Source: an uncultured Prevotellaceae bacterium
GTDB taxonomy: Bacteria > Bacteroidota > Bacteroidia > Bacteroidales > Bacteroidaceae
Length of the DNA: 64,000 bases
Reading direction: 5' to 3'
Assembly (NCBI GenBank): GCA_900543815.1
Contig: UQST01000007.1
Location: 1-64,000, forward strand
Under the pieces are notes generated by a model, which was not told the DNA's origin, made no database searches, and was given only the letters and a program-made list of their open reading frames with translations. Positions 1-9,137 of the stretch are shown in pieces. The translations under genes were made by a program, and so were the position numbers. The number at the start of each line of letters is the position of its first letter. Position 1 is the first letter of the stretch.

Positions 1-10
1 TTTTAATGGC

Positions 11-85
11 GTGATGCGTAAGGTTTAATGAACACGGATTTCACGGATAACACGGATAAGATTTTGGGGACACGGATAAGGCTTG
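11..85. repeat. ACACGGAT-type intergenic repeat, copy 1
   Basis: The stretch contains GTGATGCGTAAGG followed by four CACGGAT words (AACACGGATT, TCACGGATAA, CACGGATAAG, ACACGGATAAG). The same word set returns after the CotH gene at 6447-6701. It is non-coding: frames read through it in either strand only give low-complexity peptides. Together with nearby AT-rich sequence it fills the first ~230 bases, in which I see no gene. Confidence 0.75.
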
Positions 86-231
86 ATGGACATAAAATAT
101 TCGGGGAATTAGCGATATTTGTATTCTTTAATAATATATAGGCTTTAATAATATTAGGCCTTGTGGGCTGTTTTAAGGGGATTTGAGAGCAAAAATGTGG
201 GGGTTGACTGTAAAAAAAGGGTGGTTTTGCT

Positions 232-261
232 TTTGGTTTATGAAATAATAGCATATCTTTG
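232..261 (+). promoter_or_regulatory. Bacteroidota-type promoter for the OmpA-like gene
   Basis: TTTG at 232-235 and TATCTTTG (TAnnTTTG) at 254-261 are 18 bp apart, close to the 19-21 bp usual for the Bacteroidota housekeeping sigma factor. The OmpA start codon is 95 bases downstream, leaving a leader of roughly 90 nt without a recognisable riboswitch. Confidence 0.6.
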
Positions 262-355
262 CATCGTTAAAGGTGGGGATAGATATGCCCGCCCGAGACA
301 AATGAATGAGAATATGAAATAATTTAATGTCTAATCTTTTAAATATAGATCGGAA

Positions 356-1444
356 ATGAAAAAGATTACTTCTTTGGTTATTGCCCTCTTCGCAATGGCA
401 ACCACCGCAAGCGCTCAGTATAACGTGAGCGGTCATCGTTTCTTTGACAACTGGTCAATCGGTATCGATGGTGGTGTTACAACCAACCTGCACGACTTTG
501 ACACTCCTAATGGTGGTATCGCTGGTCTGCAGCTGACAAAGGGCATCACTCCCGTGTTCTCTCTGCAGGCTGAGGTTCAGGCCGGATTCAACAACTGGAG
601 CAACTGGAACGTGAACCACTCTGACTGCGCAGTAGATAACGTGACTGCTGGTCTGATGGCTAAGGTGAACCTGATGAACTGGATCGGTGGCTACAAGGGT
701 GCTCCCCGTCTGTTTGAGATCAGCCCTCGTCTGGGTGCCGGTTACATGCACTACTTCTATCCCGATGGAACTCGTTACAACCATCCCAACTACCGCAACG
801 CTGCTGTTGCCAAGTTCGGTATTGACTTCGACTTCAACCTGGGTGAGAAGAAGGCTTGGACTCTGAGCGTGAAGCCCGCTGTTGTTCTCGACGTTACTCA
901 CGGCAATGAGACTGTTCAGGGTGCTCAGACAGGTGCTGTGACAGATCCCAGCGGCATGTGGGCTTGCGACAACGGCAAGTGCGGCAAGTACTCACACGCA
1001 GGTACATTCCAGATTACTGCCGGTGTGACTTACCACTTCAAGACTTCTAACAAGAGCCACCACTTCACCACTGTGGAGCCTGTTGTGGTAGAGAAGACTG
1101 TGGAGAAGATTGTGGAGAAGCCCGTGGAGAAGATCAAGGAGGTTCGCGTAGAGGTTACCAAGAACGTGGGTAACACATACGTGGTAGAGTTCGCTCAGAA
1201 CAAGAGCATCCTGACAGGTACCGCCAAGGCTACTCTGAACGATGTTCCTGCCAACGCAACTGTTACTCTGGACGCTTACGCTTCTCCCGAGGGTGCTAAG
1301 GCTTACAACAAGAAGCTCTCTCAGAGACGTGCCGACGAGGTGAAGAAGTATCTGGAGGCTCGTGGCATCAAGGTGGTGGGCACAAACGCTCACGGTGCTG
1401 AGAGCGACAGCTCTAACCGCGTAGTTTACGTTCGCGTGAAGTAA
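356..1444 (+). CDS. OmpA-family outer membrane protein
   Basis: 362 residues. A signal peptide ending near ASAQ (residues 1-21) is followed by an N-terminal barrel-like region (about 22-235) rich in alternating aromatic strands, a linker with repeated VEK triplets (about 240-265) and a C-terminal OmpA-like peptidoglycan-binding module ending in the ASPEGAKAYNKKLSQRRA and NRVVYVRVK segments. The module is shorter than a full OmpA domain but keeps the N-x-x-L-S-x-x-R-A pattern of the peptidoglycan-binding helix. Likely an abundant structural outer membrane protein tethering the envelope to the wall. It has its own promoter upstream and a strong terminator directly after the stop, so it is probably monocistronic. 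Confidence 0.9.
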   Translation: MKKITSLVIALFAMATTASAQYNVSGHRFFDNWSIGIDGGVTTNLHDFDTPNGGIAGLQLTKGITPVFSLQAEVQAGFNNWSNWNVNHSDCAVDNVTAGLMAKVNLMNWIGGYKGAPRLFEISPRLGAGYMHYFYPDGTRYNHPNYRNAAVAKFGIDFDFNLGEKKAWTLSVKPAVVLDVTHGNETVQGAQTGAVTDPSGMWACDNGKCGKYSHAGTFQITAGVTYHFKTSNKSHHFTTVEPVVVEKTVEKIVEKPVEKIKEVRVEVTKNVGNTYVVEFAQNKSILTGTAKATLNDVPANATVTLDAYASPEGAKAYNKKLSQRRADEVKKYLEARGIKVVGTNAHGAESDSSNRVVYVRVK

Positions 1445-1474
1445 GCAGACAACTGACTTAAAGTCATAAAACAG

Positions 1475-1511
1475 GAGACGGGTTCCGCTCTGGCGGAGTC
1501 CGTCTCTCTTT
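1475..1511 (+). terminator. Rho-independent terminator after the OmpA-like gene
   Basis: GAGACGG (1475-1481) pairs with CCGTCTC (1500-1506), with an inner TCCGC/GCGGA stem, followed by TCTTTAT. It lies 30 bases after the stop at 1444. Confidence 0.8.
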
Positions 1512-1553
1512 ATGCCCAAGCCAACTGACATCACACATCACACCATAATTCTG

Positions 1554-2474
1554 ATGAACCAGACAGACCTGAAAGTGGGTTACACAGCCGGCATACTGGC
1601 CGCTGCATTCTACGGACTGAACCCTCTGTTTGCCCTTCCGCTCTACGGGCAAGGGATGGACGCTTGGTCGGTGCTTCTGTTCCGCTATGTGCTCTCACTG
1701 CCCATGCTGGGGCTGATGCTCTACAAGCAAGGAGTCAGCCTGCGCATCAACAAGCACGAAGCATGGGCGCTACTGCTTCTGGGCTTCCTGATGGCAGGCT
1801 CGTCGGTACTGCTCTACCTCTCCTACATGTATATGGATGCAGGCATAGCCAGCACCATCCTGTTTATGTATCCCATACTGACTGCCGTGCTGATGGCACT
1901 CTTCTACGGCGAAAGGATGCACTGGCTGGTGGGCTTCTGCCTCGCACTGGCCACTCTGGGTATATACGTACTGAGCAGTGCCAGCAACAAGGGGACAGTG
2001 CATGTGTCCACCTTGGGAGTGGGTATGGTGATTCTGTCTGCCCTGGCCTATGCTCTATACCTTATATATATAAATAGAGGGGCGGTGAAGGGAATGCCGT
2101 CGATAAAGGTCACATTCTATGTGCTGGCTATGGGTTGCCTGCCGCTGATGGCAGGAGTGGCCATGCAGGGACAACTGATCATGCCGCACGGATGGTACTG
2201 GGCATGCTCGCTGGGGTCGGCTCTGTTGCCCACAGCTCTCTCGCTGGCACTGACAGGAGTGGCCATTCAGAAGATAGGGTCAACAGAGACAGCCATCCTG
2301 GGAGCCATGGAACCCATCACAGCAGTGGCAGTGGGCGTCATCATCTTCTCGGAGCATATCTCCCCACAGAGTGCACTGGGCATCGTGCTCATCGTGACTG
2401 CCGTGACCATCGTAATTGCAAAAGGTGGCAAACAAAAGCCCGCTTATCTTGCTGAAAACAGAAAAAAGAAGTAA
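1554..2474 (+). CDS. EamA/DMT-family permease
   Basis: 306 residues, about ten hydrophobic helices arranged as two EamA repeats; the second repeat has the characteristic GSTETAILGAMEPITAVAVG segment. Drug/metabolite transporter superfamily inner membrane protein; substrate cannot be told from sequence. An in-frame ATG at 1512 would begin inside the tail of the preceding terminator, so I chose the ATG at 1554, which directly precedes the first transmembrane helix. The C-terminus is short and basic (ENRKKK). The following CotH gene begins 54 bases later on the same strand and may be cotranscribed. Confidence 0.88.
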   Translation: MNQTDLKVGYTAGILAAAFYGLNPLFALPLYGQGMDAWSVLLFRYVLSLPMLGLMLYKQGVSLRINKHEAWALLLLGFLMAGSSVLLYLSYMYMDAGIASTILFMYPILTAVLMALFYGERMHWLVGFCLALATLGIYVLSSASNKGTVHVSTLGVGMVILSALAYALYLIYINRGAVKGMPSIKVTFYVLAMGCLPLMAGVAMQGQLIMPHGWYWACSLGSALLPTALSLALTGVAIQKIGSTETAILGAMEPITAVAVGVIIFSEHISPQSALGIVLIVTAVTIVIAKGGKQKPAYLAENRKKK

Positions 2475-2528
2475 CTTTACGTCATCAAACCCCACAAAGG
2501 GGCATTTAACCATCCCTAAACGGGCAAT

Positions 2529-5500
2529 ATGAGACGTAAGTTGCTCTACATACTGATATGCACACTTGTTCCCCTGAGCACATCGGCTCAGGAGAAAAGT
2601 GTTGCGGGCGAACTGCCCATGGGCTATGTGAAAAGCTGGACCGGACAGGTAATCGTCAACCCCGAAGGGGGATACAATGGAAAACTGAACAATGTGACAA
2701 GCAACATCCACGGCTGGGAAAACCTGTATGAAGCCCAAGCTGAGGATGTATATACCATCACCTTACCGACCGCCGCACACAAGGCAAAGAACGCGCGGGT
2801 GCAGTTCCGCACGCCCATCGACCTGATGGCCAGCCACAAGTATTACGTGCGGGCAGTGCTGAAAGCCAACCGTGATGTGGCAGGCGTGGAATTCTCACTG
2901 ACGGAAGCAGACGATGATACAAAGCTGCTGTCGAAGGCAACCTGCAACCTGAAAGCCGGAGAGGCAAAGACCATAGCGCTGACCAACCAGACAGGAACGG
3001 ACATCAAGTCGGCCAAGATGGAGTTTGCACTGCCCACCCAGGAAGACAGCACCAGCGTGAGCATCTCGCTGCTGAAGATATATGACCAGGACGAGAGAGT
3101 GAACCTGTGGGAAGGAACCACGTACTTCAACTGGATGTACTATGCCAACCCATCGACCAACAAGCGCATAAAGGACATGCAGATAGAGGGACGGAAGGAG
3201 ACTCTGTCGTGGACAAAGGCGGAATATGACGACTCGCAATGGCTAGCTCTGCCCATGCCCATAGGTAATGTGGGCTACATGAAAGAGGTGAAGACGGAAT
3301 GGCCGGGAGAGGAGAACACCAACCTGTGGGTACGTCGCAACTTCATCATAGACGAGCTGGATGCCACTGCAAGATACACGCTGAAGGTTTGCCACGACGA
3401 CTGCTACCGCACCTACGTCAATGGATATCTGGTGGATGAAGCCAGCGACTGGACCGAAGGGAAGAACCCAGTGAGCATAAACATACCCATCTACTACCTG
3501 CGCAATGGCAAGAACGTGATAGCCACCTATATACAGCAGAACTGGGGAGGCCGATTCTACGACTGCGGAATGACGGTGGAATCGGGCTTCTACGAGCCAT
3601 CGGACCTGGATGCCGACCCTACCAAACTGGTCATCAACGAGGTGCAGGTGCGCAACATAGACCAGTATATCGACTGGTCGTTCAACTATGGCAGCTGGAT
3701 AGAGATATACAACCCCACGGACAAAAGAGTTTCACTGACTGGACTATGGTTGGGTACCAGTGAGACGGAAGCCTGCCAGTTCCAGTTGACACAGGAGGCC
3801 GGTGTGGTGCCACCGCACGGATGGAAGACTCTGTACTTCAATCATTACGTGAGCGATGGCGAATACGGCCCCTCTGCCAGCAAGCAGGTGCGGCTGAAAC
3901 TGTCGAATGACGGAGGCACTGTCATCCTATCCTCCCACGACAAGCAGCTCATCTCAACAGCCACCTATCCCAAGCCTACTGCCCGCTGCTCGTGGGCAAG
4001 AACGTCGGACGGAGCTGATGAATGGGGGACAACAGGCGAACCGACACCAGGGGCAACGAATGCCACCTCGCACTATGCAAGCAGCAGACTGGCTGCACCA
4101 GAGCCGGATGTGAGTTCGCGCCTGTTTACAGACCCGTTCACGATGCATGTGCATATCCCCGAGGGATATACACTGCGATACACCATCGACGGAAGTACAC
4201 CCACGCTGAAGAACGGTTTCACAAGCCGCACGGGCGAGTTTCCCATCAGTTCCACACTGGTCATGCGCTTTGCCTTCTTTGCCGACGGCTATCTGCCCAG
4301 CCAGGTGACCACCCGCTCGTACCTGCTGCGCGACAAGAACTATTATCTGCCCGTGCTGTCGGTGAGCACGAAGCCTGACAACCTGTACGATGACAGCATA
4401 GGAGTGTATGTGGATGGCGTGAACGGAGTGAGCGGACGTAACCATGAGAAGTCAAACAGGAACATGGACTGGGAGAGGCCAGTGAACGTGGAACTGATAT
4501 CACCCGACGGAACGGTGCTGCTCAACCAGGAAGCGGAGTTCAAGGTATCTGGCGGATGGAGCCGACACTTCATGCCTGCCTCGTTCAAGATAAAGGCCAG
4601 CAAGACGTATGAGGACCGCAAGAGTCTGGAAGCAAGCCTGTTCCCCAACAAGCGATACAACAAGTACAAGCAGATAATCGTGCGCAACGGCGGAAACGAC
4701 AATGAGGACCAGCATGGAGGACGGTTGACGGATGCCATCACGCAGCAGATAATCATCAGCAGCCAATATATGGTGGATGCCCAGGATATGCAGCCCGCGC
4801 ATGTGTTCTTCAACGGCAAGTACATAGGACAGATGAACCTGCGCGAGACGAGCAACCGCTATCACGGGACTGCCAACTACGGGTACAGCGATGACGAGAT
4901 GGATGCCTTTGAATACTCAAACGGCTACGTGCAGACAAGCGGTACACGTGATGCCTTCAACAAATGGTACAGTCAGTCGGGCAACGCTGTCGATTCGGCA
5001 GGATATGAGCGTCTGTGCGAGCTGGTGGATATAGATGAATACACCAACTACTGGGCGGCAATCGGATATATCGGTCCCAACGACTGGATCATCAACCAGA
5101 ACAATGTGAAGGGTTACCGCTCTCTGCCCGACGGGAAGTTCCATCTGGTGCTGCTGGATATGGATTCGGGATGGAAGAACGGCAGTACGCTGACGGCGCT
5201 GGAGGACAACAAGAGCAACGAGCTCCTTATCATATATAATAACACGAAGGAGAACGCGCTGTGGAGACGAAAGTTTGTGGATGCCTTCTGCCTGCTGGAC
5301 GGCAGTGTGTTCACAGCCAGCCGCAGCACGCAGATAGGCGACAGCATATGCGAGAGTCTGGTGGAAGCGCTTTCCTTCGAAGGCAGGAACCCCTGGAACA
5401 CCTACAACAAGTTCCGAAGTTCATTCACCAATAGTGTACTGAGGAAAGCACGCATCAACGGGCTGCGCAAGAACTACGGGCTGGGCGAAGGAATGAGTGT

Positions 5501-6437
5501 GAAGTTTGAGAGTAACATCCCCCACGCTTCCTTCCGCCTGAACGGGCAGCCGGTGCCCACTGGACGATTCGACGGACATCTCTTTGCCCCCGTGAGCATA
5601 GAGGCATCAGCGCCAGCGGGATATAACTTCATGGGATGGAGGAAAGCAGGAGCGGGCGACAAGTGGCTCACCACCTCGCGCACGCTTACACTGGACAAAG
5701 ACGAGTCGATGCAACTGGAAGCGGTCTTTGCACCAGTGAAAAATGCTGCGCTCAGGGATGCCGGTGTGCACCCGGTGGTCATCAACGAGGTGAGCGCAAA
5801 GAACAGTGTGTATCAAAACGACCTGTACAAGCGGGAAGACTGGGTGGAGCTATATAACACGACCAACGAGGATATCGACCTGGCGGGAATGTATCTGAGC
5901 AACACAGAGGCCAATCTGTGCCAGTCGCCTATCACGGCTGCTGCGGCAGGTGACGGAACAACCATCATCCCGGCACATGGCTACAAGGTGATATGGATGG
6001 ACAAAGCAATGGGAGTAAACCAGCTGCATGCGTCCTTCAAGTTGCCGAGCGCCGACGGTTCAATCTTATTGCTCACAGCAGCAGACCAGTCGTGGACGGA
6101 CACTCTGCGATATGACTTGCACGCAGGTGTGGAGAGCGTGGGCAGATATCCCGACGGTGGAAAGCGTGTGTATAGGATGACTCGTCCGACCATAGCAGCA
6201 CCGAACTGGCTCGCATCGTCATCCACCTGGCTGTACGGTGAGGACACAAACTTCGATGACAGTCTCTACCCCACCTCCATCAGCCAACCTGCCTCAACGA
6301 CCAATTCCCGCATCATCCGCACAGAGTACTACTCGCTCTCAGGCACCCGACTGGCCAAACCGCAGAAGGGTGTAGTGATAGTCAAGTATATACACAAGGA
6401 TGGAAGGGTGACGACCAAGAAGACTGTTGTAAACTAA
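2529..6437 (+). CDS. Large secreted CotH-kinase protein with lamin-tail domains
   Basis: 1302 residues with a signal peptide (1-20, ending STSAQ). Visible order: carbohydrate-binding-like jelly roll (about 25-190); a second jelly roll of the GH2 sugar-binding type with NLWVRRNFI (about 200-355); lamin-tail domain 1 starting VINEVQVRN (about 365-500); a chitobiase-like YTIDGSTPT segment (about 550-600); a CotH domain (about 610-950) with MNLRETSNRYHG and the LLDMDSGWK acidic motif around residue 877; lamin-tail domain 2 starting VINEVSAKN (about 1080-1200); and a C-terminal YYSLSGTRLAKPQKGVVIV sorting-type tail. CotH proteins of spore coats are atypical protein kinases; whether this one phosphorylates anything is unknown. 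Probably secreted through the type IX system and surface-attached. Confidence 0.88.
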   Translation: MRRKLLYILICTLVPLSTSAQEKSVAGELPMGYVKSWTGQVIVNPEGGYNGKLNNVTSNIHGWENLYEAQAEDVYTITLPTAAHKAKNARVQFRTPIDLMASHKYYVRAVLKANRDVAGVEFSLTEADDDTKLLSKATCNLKAGEAKTIALTNQTGTDIKSAKMEFALPTQEDSTSVSISLLKIYDQDERVNLWEGTTYFNWMYYANPSTNKRIKDMQIEGRKETLSWTKAEYDDSQWLALPMPIGNVGYMKEVKTEWPGEENTNLWVRRNFIIDELDATARYTLKVCHDDCYRTYVNGYLVDEASDWTEGKNPVSINIPIYYLRNGKNVIATYIQQNWGGRFYDCGMTVESGFYEPSDLDADPTKLVINEVQVRNIDQYIDWSFNYGSWIEIYNPTDKRVSLTGLWLGTSETEACQFQLTQEAGVVPPHGWKTLYFNHYVSDGEYGPSASKQVRLKLSNDGGTVILSSHDKQLISTATYPKPTARCSWARTSDGADEWGTTGEPTPGATNATSHYASSRLAAPEPDVSSRLFTDPFTMHVHIPEGYTLRYTIDGSTPTLKNGFTSRTGEFPISSTLVMRFAFFADGYLPSQVTTRSYLLRDKNYYLPVLSVSTKPDNLYDDSIGVYVDGVNGVSGRNHEKSNRNMDWERPVNVELISPDGTVLLNQEAEFKVSGGWSRHFMPASFKIKASKTYEDRKSLEASLFPNKRYNKYKQIIVRNGGNDNEDQHGGRLTDAITQQIIISSQYMVDAQDMQPAHVFFNGKYIGQMNLRETSNRYHGTANYGYSDDEMDAFEYSNGYVQTSGTRDAFNKWYSQSGNAVDSAGYERLCELVDIDEYTNYWAAIGYIGPNDWIINQNNVKGYRSLPDGKFHLVLLDMDSGWKNGSTLTALEDNKSNELLIIYNNTKENALWRRKFVDAFCLLDGSVFTASRSTQIGDSICESLVEALSFEGRNPWNTYNKFRSSFTNSVLRKARINGLRKNYGLGEGMSVKFESNIPHASFRLNGQPVPTGRFDGHLFAPVSIEASAPAGYNFMGWRKAGAGDKWLTTSRTLTLDKDESMQLEAVFAPVKNAALRDAGVHPVVINEVSAKNSVYQNDLYKREDWVELYNTTNEDIDLAGMYLSNTEANLCQSPITAAAAGDGTTIIPAHGYKVIWMDKAMGVNQLHASFKLPSADGSILLLTAADQSWTDTLRYDLHAGVESVGRYPDGGKRVYRMTRPTIAAPNWLASSSTWLYGEDTNFDDSLYPTSISQPASTTNSRIIRTEYYSLSGTRLAKPQKGVVIVKYIHKDGRVTTKKTVVN

Positions 6438-6446
6438 AAAGGGAAG

Positions 6447-6701
6447 CCACGGATAGGATTCTTGTGGGAATACGGATTAGTGCTTTATAAGCGTGATGCG
6501 TAGGGGTTTTTGAACACGGATAGCACGGATTTCACGGATAGGATTCTCTGGGAATACTGAGGGGCTTTGATATGGCTTGATGCGTAGGTTCTCGAACACG
6601 GATTGCACGGATTATTATCTGAAAACGCGGAATTAGTTTGATAAAACGTGATGCGTAGGGTTTTTATTGAACACGGATTACACGGATTGAACGGATAGGA
6701 T
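6447..6701. repeat. ACACGGAT-type intergenic repeat, multi-unit copy 2
   Basis: Directly after the CotH gene. Three TGATGCGTAGG words (about 6492, 6579, 6649) each precede a run of CACGGAT words separated by about 9-10 bp (for example GAACACGGATAGCACGGATT and ACACGGATTACACGGATTGA), with GGATAGGATT and GGGAATAC linkers. Unit length is roughly 70-90 bp and uneven. Same family as 11-85. No open frame here looks like a protein. Confidence 0.8.
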
Positions 6702-6824
6702 TGGAGGGGCACAAACAGCTATAACAGTATTTTCCGCTTCATTTCTTCTATGTTGACAATGGGGAGAAGAAGACTCCATATGCACTTTCTGTTTATCATC
6801 ATGGCGCGGGAGACACTCTCCTTT

Positions 6825-6917
6825 ACCGTCCAACCCAAGGCTGGACGGTGGATGAAGCTTGGATACTTTGGCATCGAAGTATATATTCACCAACCGTCCA
6901 GCCTAGGGTTGGACGGT
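6825..6917. repeat. Nested inverted repeat with ACCGTCCA/TGGACGGT arms
   Basis: Two 25-bp hairpins, each ACCGTCCA-N9-TGGACGGT (6825-6849 and 6893-6917), are near-perfect reverse complements of one another. Between them ATACTT (6863-6868) pairs with AAGTAT (6877-6882), so the whole ~93 bp folds as one long imperfect palindrome centred near 6871. No transposase is nearby; it could be a miniature mobile element or a non-mobile structured repeat. Confidence 0.7.
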
Positions 6918-7160
6918 GGAACATACTGCATACCCTTCCCTGGAGGCTGGATGAAGTTTGCTCATAAGATATCTGCTTCCCCACTCGCAAATATATTCGG
7001 CCTTGCATAACCAATGTAAGCATCTGCAAAAAGCCTTATTGTTTCGGATGGTTATGTCTTATACATCAGGAGGGGCTTGCTTTTGAAAAACACAAACCAC
7101 GAAATCCAATTTAACGGGGCTTCAGGGAGGAGATTTAATCTCTTTGGGGTTTACCGGACA

Positions 7161-7221
7161 ACAATAATATCTTGTCTGACAAAGTAAGCCAACCTACTTG
7201 GCAAAGCAAGATAACTTGCTT
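7161..7221. repeat. 22-bp-spaced palindrome array (AAGnnn/nnnCTT type)
   Basis: Imperfect palindromes ACAAtaatatcTTGT (centre 7168), AAGTA-N8-TACTT (centre 7190.5) and AAGCAAG-ATAA-CTTGCTT (7204-7221, centre 7212.5). Centre spacing is 22.5 and 22 bp. The last is perfect, the first two are degenerate. Same spacing as the arrays at 30193-30277 and 38223-38288. Confidence 0.55.
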
Positions 7222-7275
7222 ATTTGACCCATTTCCTTGGTCCTAAGGAGCAAACGGGTAAAGGCGACACCGAAA

Positions 7276-7307
7276 ACAAAAAACTCCTCCCGTGAAGGGG
7301 AGGAGTT
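7276..7307 (-). terminator. Rho-independent terminator of the minus-strand 7.3-10.1 kb unit
   Basis: A perfect 10-bp stem AACTCCTCCC/GGGAGGAGTT (7282-7291 with 7298-7307, loop of 6) is followed, reading the minus strand, by a run of T (plus-strand A at 7276-7282). It sits 21 bases beyond the lipoprotein stop at 7329. Confidence 0.9.
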
Positions 7308-7328
7308 GTAGTGATGCAGCGGCAACTC

Positions 7329-7919
7329 TTAATTCACAGAAAGTCTTACTATCTGTGTGCGGTTGGTGTTGATGTTGTTCTGAAGGTCGGCATAGAGTTG
7401 GAGGCGATCCTTGCGAACGGCTTTGGTGAAGTAGAACTTACCAGTGTAGCAGGTAGTCTTGCCCTTGTCGGGAGTGAAGGTGATGCAATGACCATAACCT
7501 AAGTTGGGCTCGGGTGTTGATGCATCGAGTGTCTTGGGAACGAAGTTCAGACCGTAAGTCAGACTGACGATGGGCTGGCTCTGCTGGTTGAACTTGGCAC
7601 GATAGACAAGCACGTTGGACTTGTCCCCAAAGCTCTTCAGGCCATTCTGCAACACTGCTTTCGCCACAGGGTCAGTCACCTCGGCCAGTGTGATGCACTT
7701 GTCGGCTGTGATGATGCCTGTCTTCACCTCCTCGTTGGTGTAGAGGGTGTTGGTTATCTGCATAGCATTGAGTGTCTCTGCATTGGTGAGCAGATAATAG
7801 GTGAAATAGCCTGCCGAGGGCTTTACCTCTGGTTCGGGGTCGTCACTGCCACAGGCTGTGAGCATTGTGAGGCTCGTAGCAAGGGCAAGAAGAACGGCAA
7901 GAAATCCTTTTCTGTTCAT
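7329..7919 (-). CDS. Small lipoprotein of unknown function
   Basis: 196 residues. The start at 7919 gives a classical lipoprotein signal: MNRKGFLAVLLALATSL, then lipobox LTAC-GS, followed by an acidic DDPEPEVKP linker that often marks surface-exported lipoproteins in Bacteroidota. The body has no motif I recognise; it is a short globular domain with predicted beta strands and one Cys pair not evident. An upstream in-frame ATG (7958) would only add residues before the signal peptide. It starts 45 bases after the stop of the NspC gene and ends at a strong terminator, so it is probably the last gene of that unit. Confidence 0.75.
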   Translation of the reverse strand: MNRKGFLAVLLALATSLTMLTACGSDDPEPEVKPSAGYFTYYLLTNAETLNAMQITNTLYTNEEVKTGIITADKCITLAEVTDPVAKAVLQNGLKSFGDKSNVLVYRAKFNQQSQPIVSLTYGLNFVPKTLDASTPEPNLGYGHCITFTPDKGKTTCYTGKFYFTKAVRKDRLQLYADLQNNINTNRTQIVRLSVN

Positions 7920-7964
7920 TTGTAATTGCTTTTTATGTGTTGTTATGTGAGTTGACAAGTGAAA

Positions 7965-9134
7965 TCAGTCCATACGGTCACGATAGTCCTCATAGACGTA
8001 TCGGCGCAATGTCTCATGCGAACCGTCGAGATGCTCAAGCACGATAGCCGGATGCGGGATGCCATTGAACATGTTGGTCTTCACAGTGGTGTAGTGCAAC
8101 ATATCCTCGAAGATGACTTCATCGCCCACCTGCAAGGGAGCATCGAAGCGCCAGCTGCCCATGAAATCGCCACTGAGACAACTGTTGCCGCCCAGGCGAT
8201 ATACATACCCCTGAACGGGTTTGCCAGCCTGACGGTCGGCAGCATCCTGCCAGACGTAATCGGCAGGAAGCGTCTCTGCACCACGTACGGCAGGCTGATA
8301 AGGCATCTCCAGACAGTCGGGCATGTGGCAAGTGAAGGATACATTGAGAATGGCAGTGCTCACACCATGATTCTCAACCACATCCACCACCTGGGAAACC
8401 AAGCATCCCGTCTGCCAGCCAAAGGCACTACCCGGCTCCAGGATAACCTGAAGATGAGGATAACGCTCCTTGAGTGAGCGCAGAAGGTCAATCAGGAGCT
8501 TCACATCATAGTCCTTGCGGGTCATCAGATGACCGCCACCCAGATTGAGCCACTTGATTTGAGAGAACCACTTGCCGAACTTCTCCTCAAGGTGCTCCAG
8601 CGTGTGCTGAAGAGCCAGCGAACTGCTCTCGCAATGGCAGTGGCAATGGAAACCCTCGATACCCTGCGGCAGTTCGTCGGGCAACTGGCTTGCCAGCACA
8701 CCGAAACGGCTTCCGGGAGCACAAGGATTATAGAGTTCGGTCTCTATCTCGCTGTATTCGGGGTTGACGCGAAGTCCCATGCTCACAGGATGCTCCTGAT
8801 AGGCAAGCACCTGGGAGGCAAAACGACGGTACTGGGAAAGCGAGTTGAAGGTGATGTGACCGCTGCAGCGCAATATCTCGGAGAAATCCTCCTGGGTGTA
8901 GGCAGGACTGTAGGTATGGGCCAGCGAACCGAATTCCTCGAGCGCCAAGCGGGCTTCGAAGGGGCTGCTGGCTGTGGTGTGGGAGATGTACTCACGCATG
9001 ATGGGAAACGTCTTCCACAGTGCATAAGCCTTGAAGGCCAGGATAATCTCGGCACCACTCTGCGCTGCCACCTGGCTGATAAGCTGAAGGTTGCGGCGCA
9101 GAAGACTCTCGGAAAGGAGATAGTAAGGAGCCAT
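7965..9134 (-). CDS. nspC: Carboxynorspermidine decarboxylase
   Basis: 389 residues, the usual family size. PLP-dependent fold III decarboxylase (alanine racemase-like barrel plus beta domain) that converts carboxyspermidine or carboxynorspermidine to the polyamine. Visible: ILAFKAYALWK near residue 30 with the PLP lysine, HCHCESS around residue 180, LNLGGGHLMTRKDY with the glycine loop near 210, EPGSAFGW near 250, and the C-terminal GNSCLSGDFMG segment with the active-site Cys and Asp. The start ATG follows the stop of the PCMD gene by 3 bases, so translation is probably coupled. No carboxyspermidine dehydrogenase is in the window, so its pathway partner must lie elsewhere. Confidence 0.93.
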   Translation of the reverse strand: MAPYYLLSESLLRRNLQLISQVAAQSGAEIILAFKAYALWKTFPIMREYISHTTASSPFEARLALEEFGSLAHTYSPAYTQEDFSEILRCSGHITFNSLSQYRRFASQVLAYQEHPVSMGLRVNPEYSEIETELYNPCAPGSRFGVLASQLPDELPQGIEGFHCHCHCESSSLALQHTLEHLEEKFGKWFSQIKWLNLGGGHLMTRKDYDVKLLIDLLRSLKERYPHLQVILEPGSAFGWQTGCLVSQVVDVVENHGVSTAILNVSFTCHMPDCLEMPYQPAVRGAETLPADYVWQDAADRQAGKPVQGYVYRLGGNSCLSGDFMGSWRFDAPLQVGDEVIFEDMLHYTTVKTNMFNGIPHPAIVLEHLDGSHETLRRYVYEDYRDRMD

Positions 9135-9137
9135 GAA

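Larger units (their letters stand above)
6702..7275. other. Gene-free stretch with structured repeats
   Basis: About 570 bases without a credible gene between the CACGGAT repeat and the terminator of the 7329-7919 gene. It contains the nested inverted repeat at 6825-6917, a degenerate third copy of its arm near 6940-6955 (GGAGGCTGGATGAAG), and the 22-bp-spaced palindromes at 7161-7221. The rest shows nothing I recognise. Confidence 0.6.

Noticed and set aside
1512..1553. Upstream start for the EamA gene
   Set aside because: It begins within the tail of the preceding terminator and adds non-conserved residues before the first helix.
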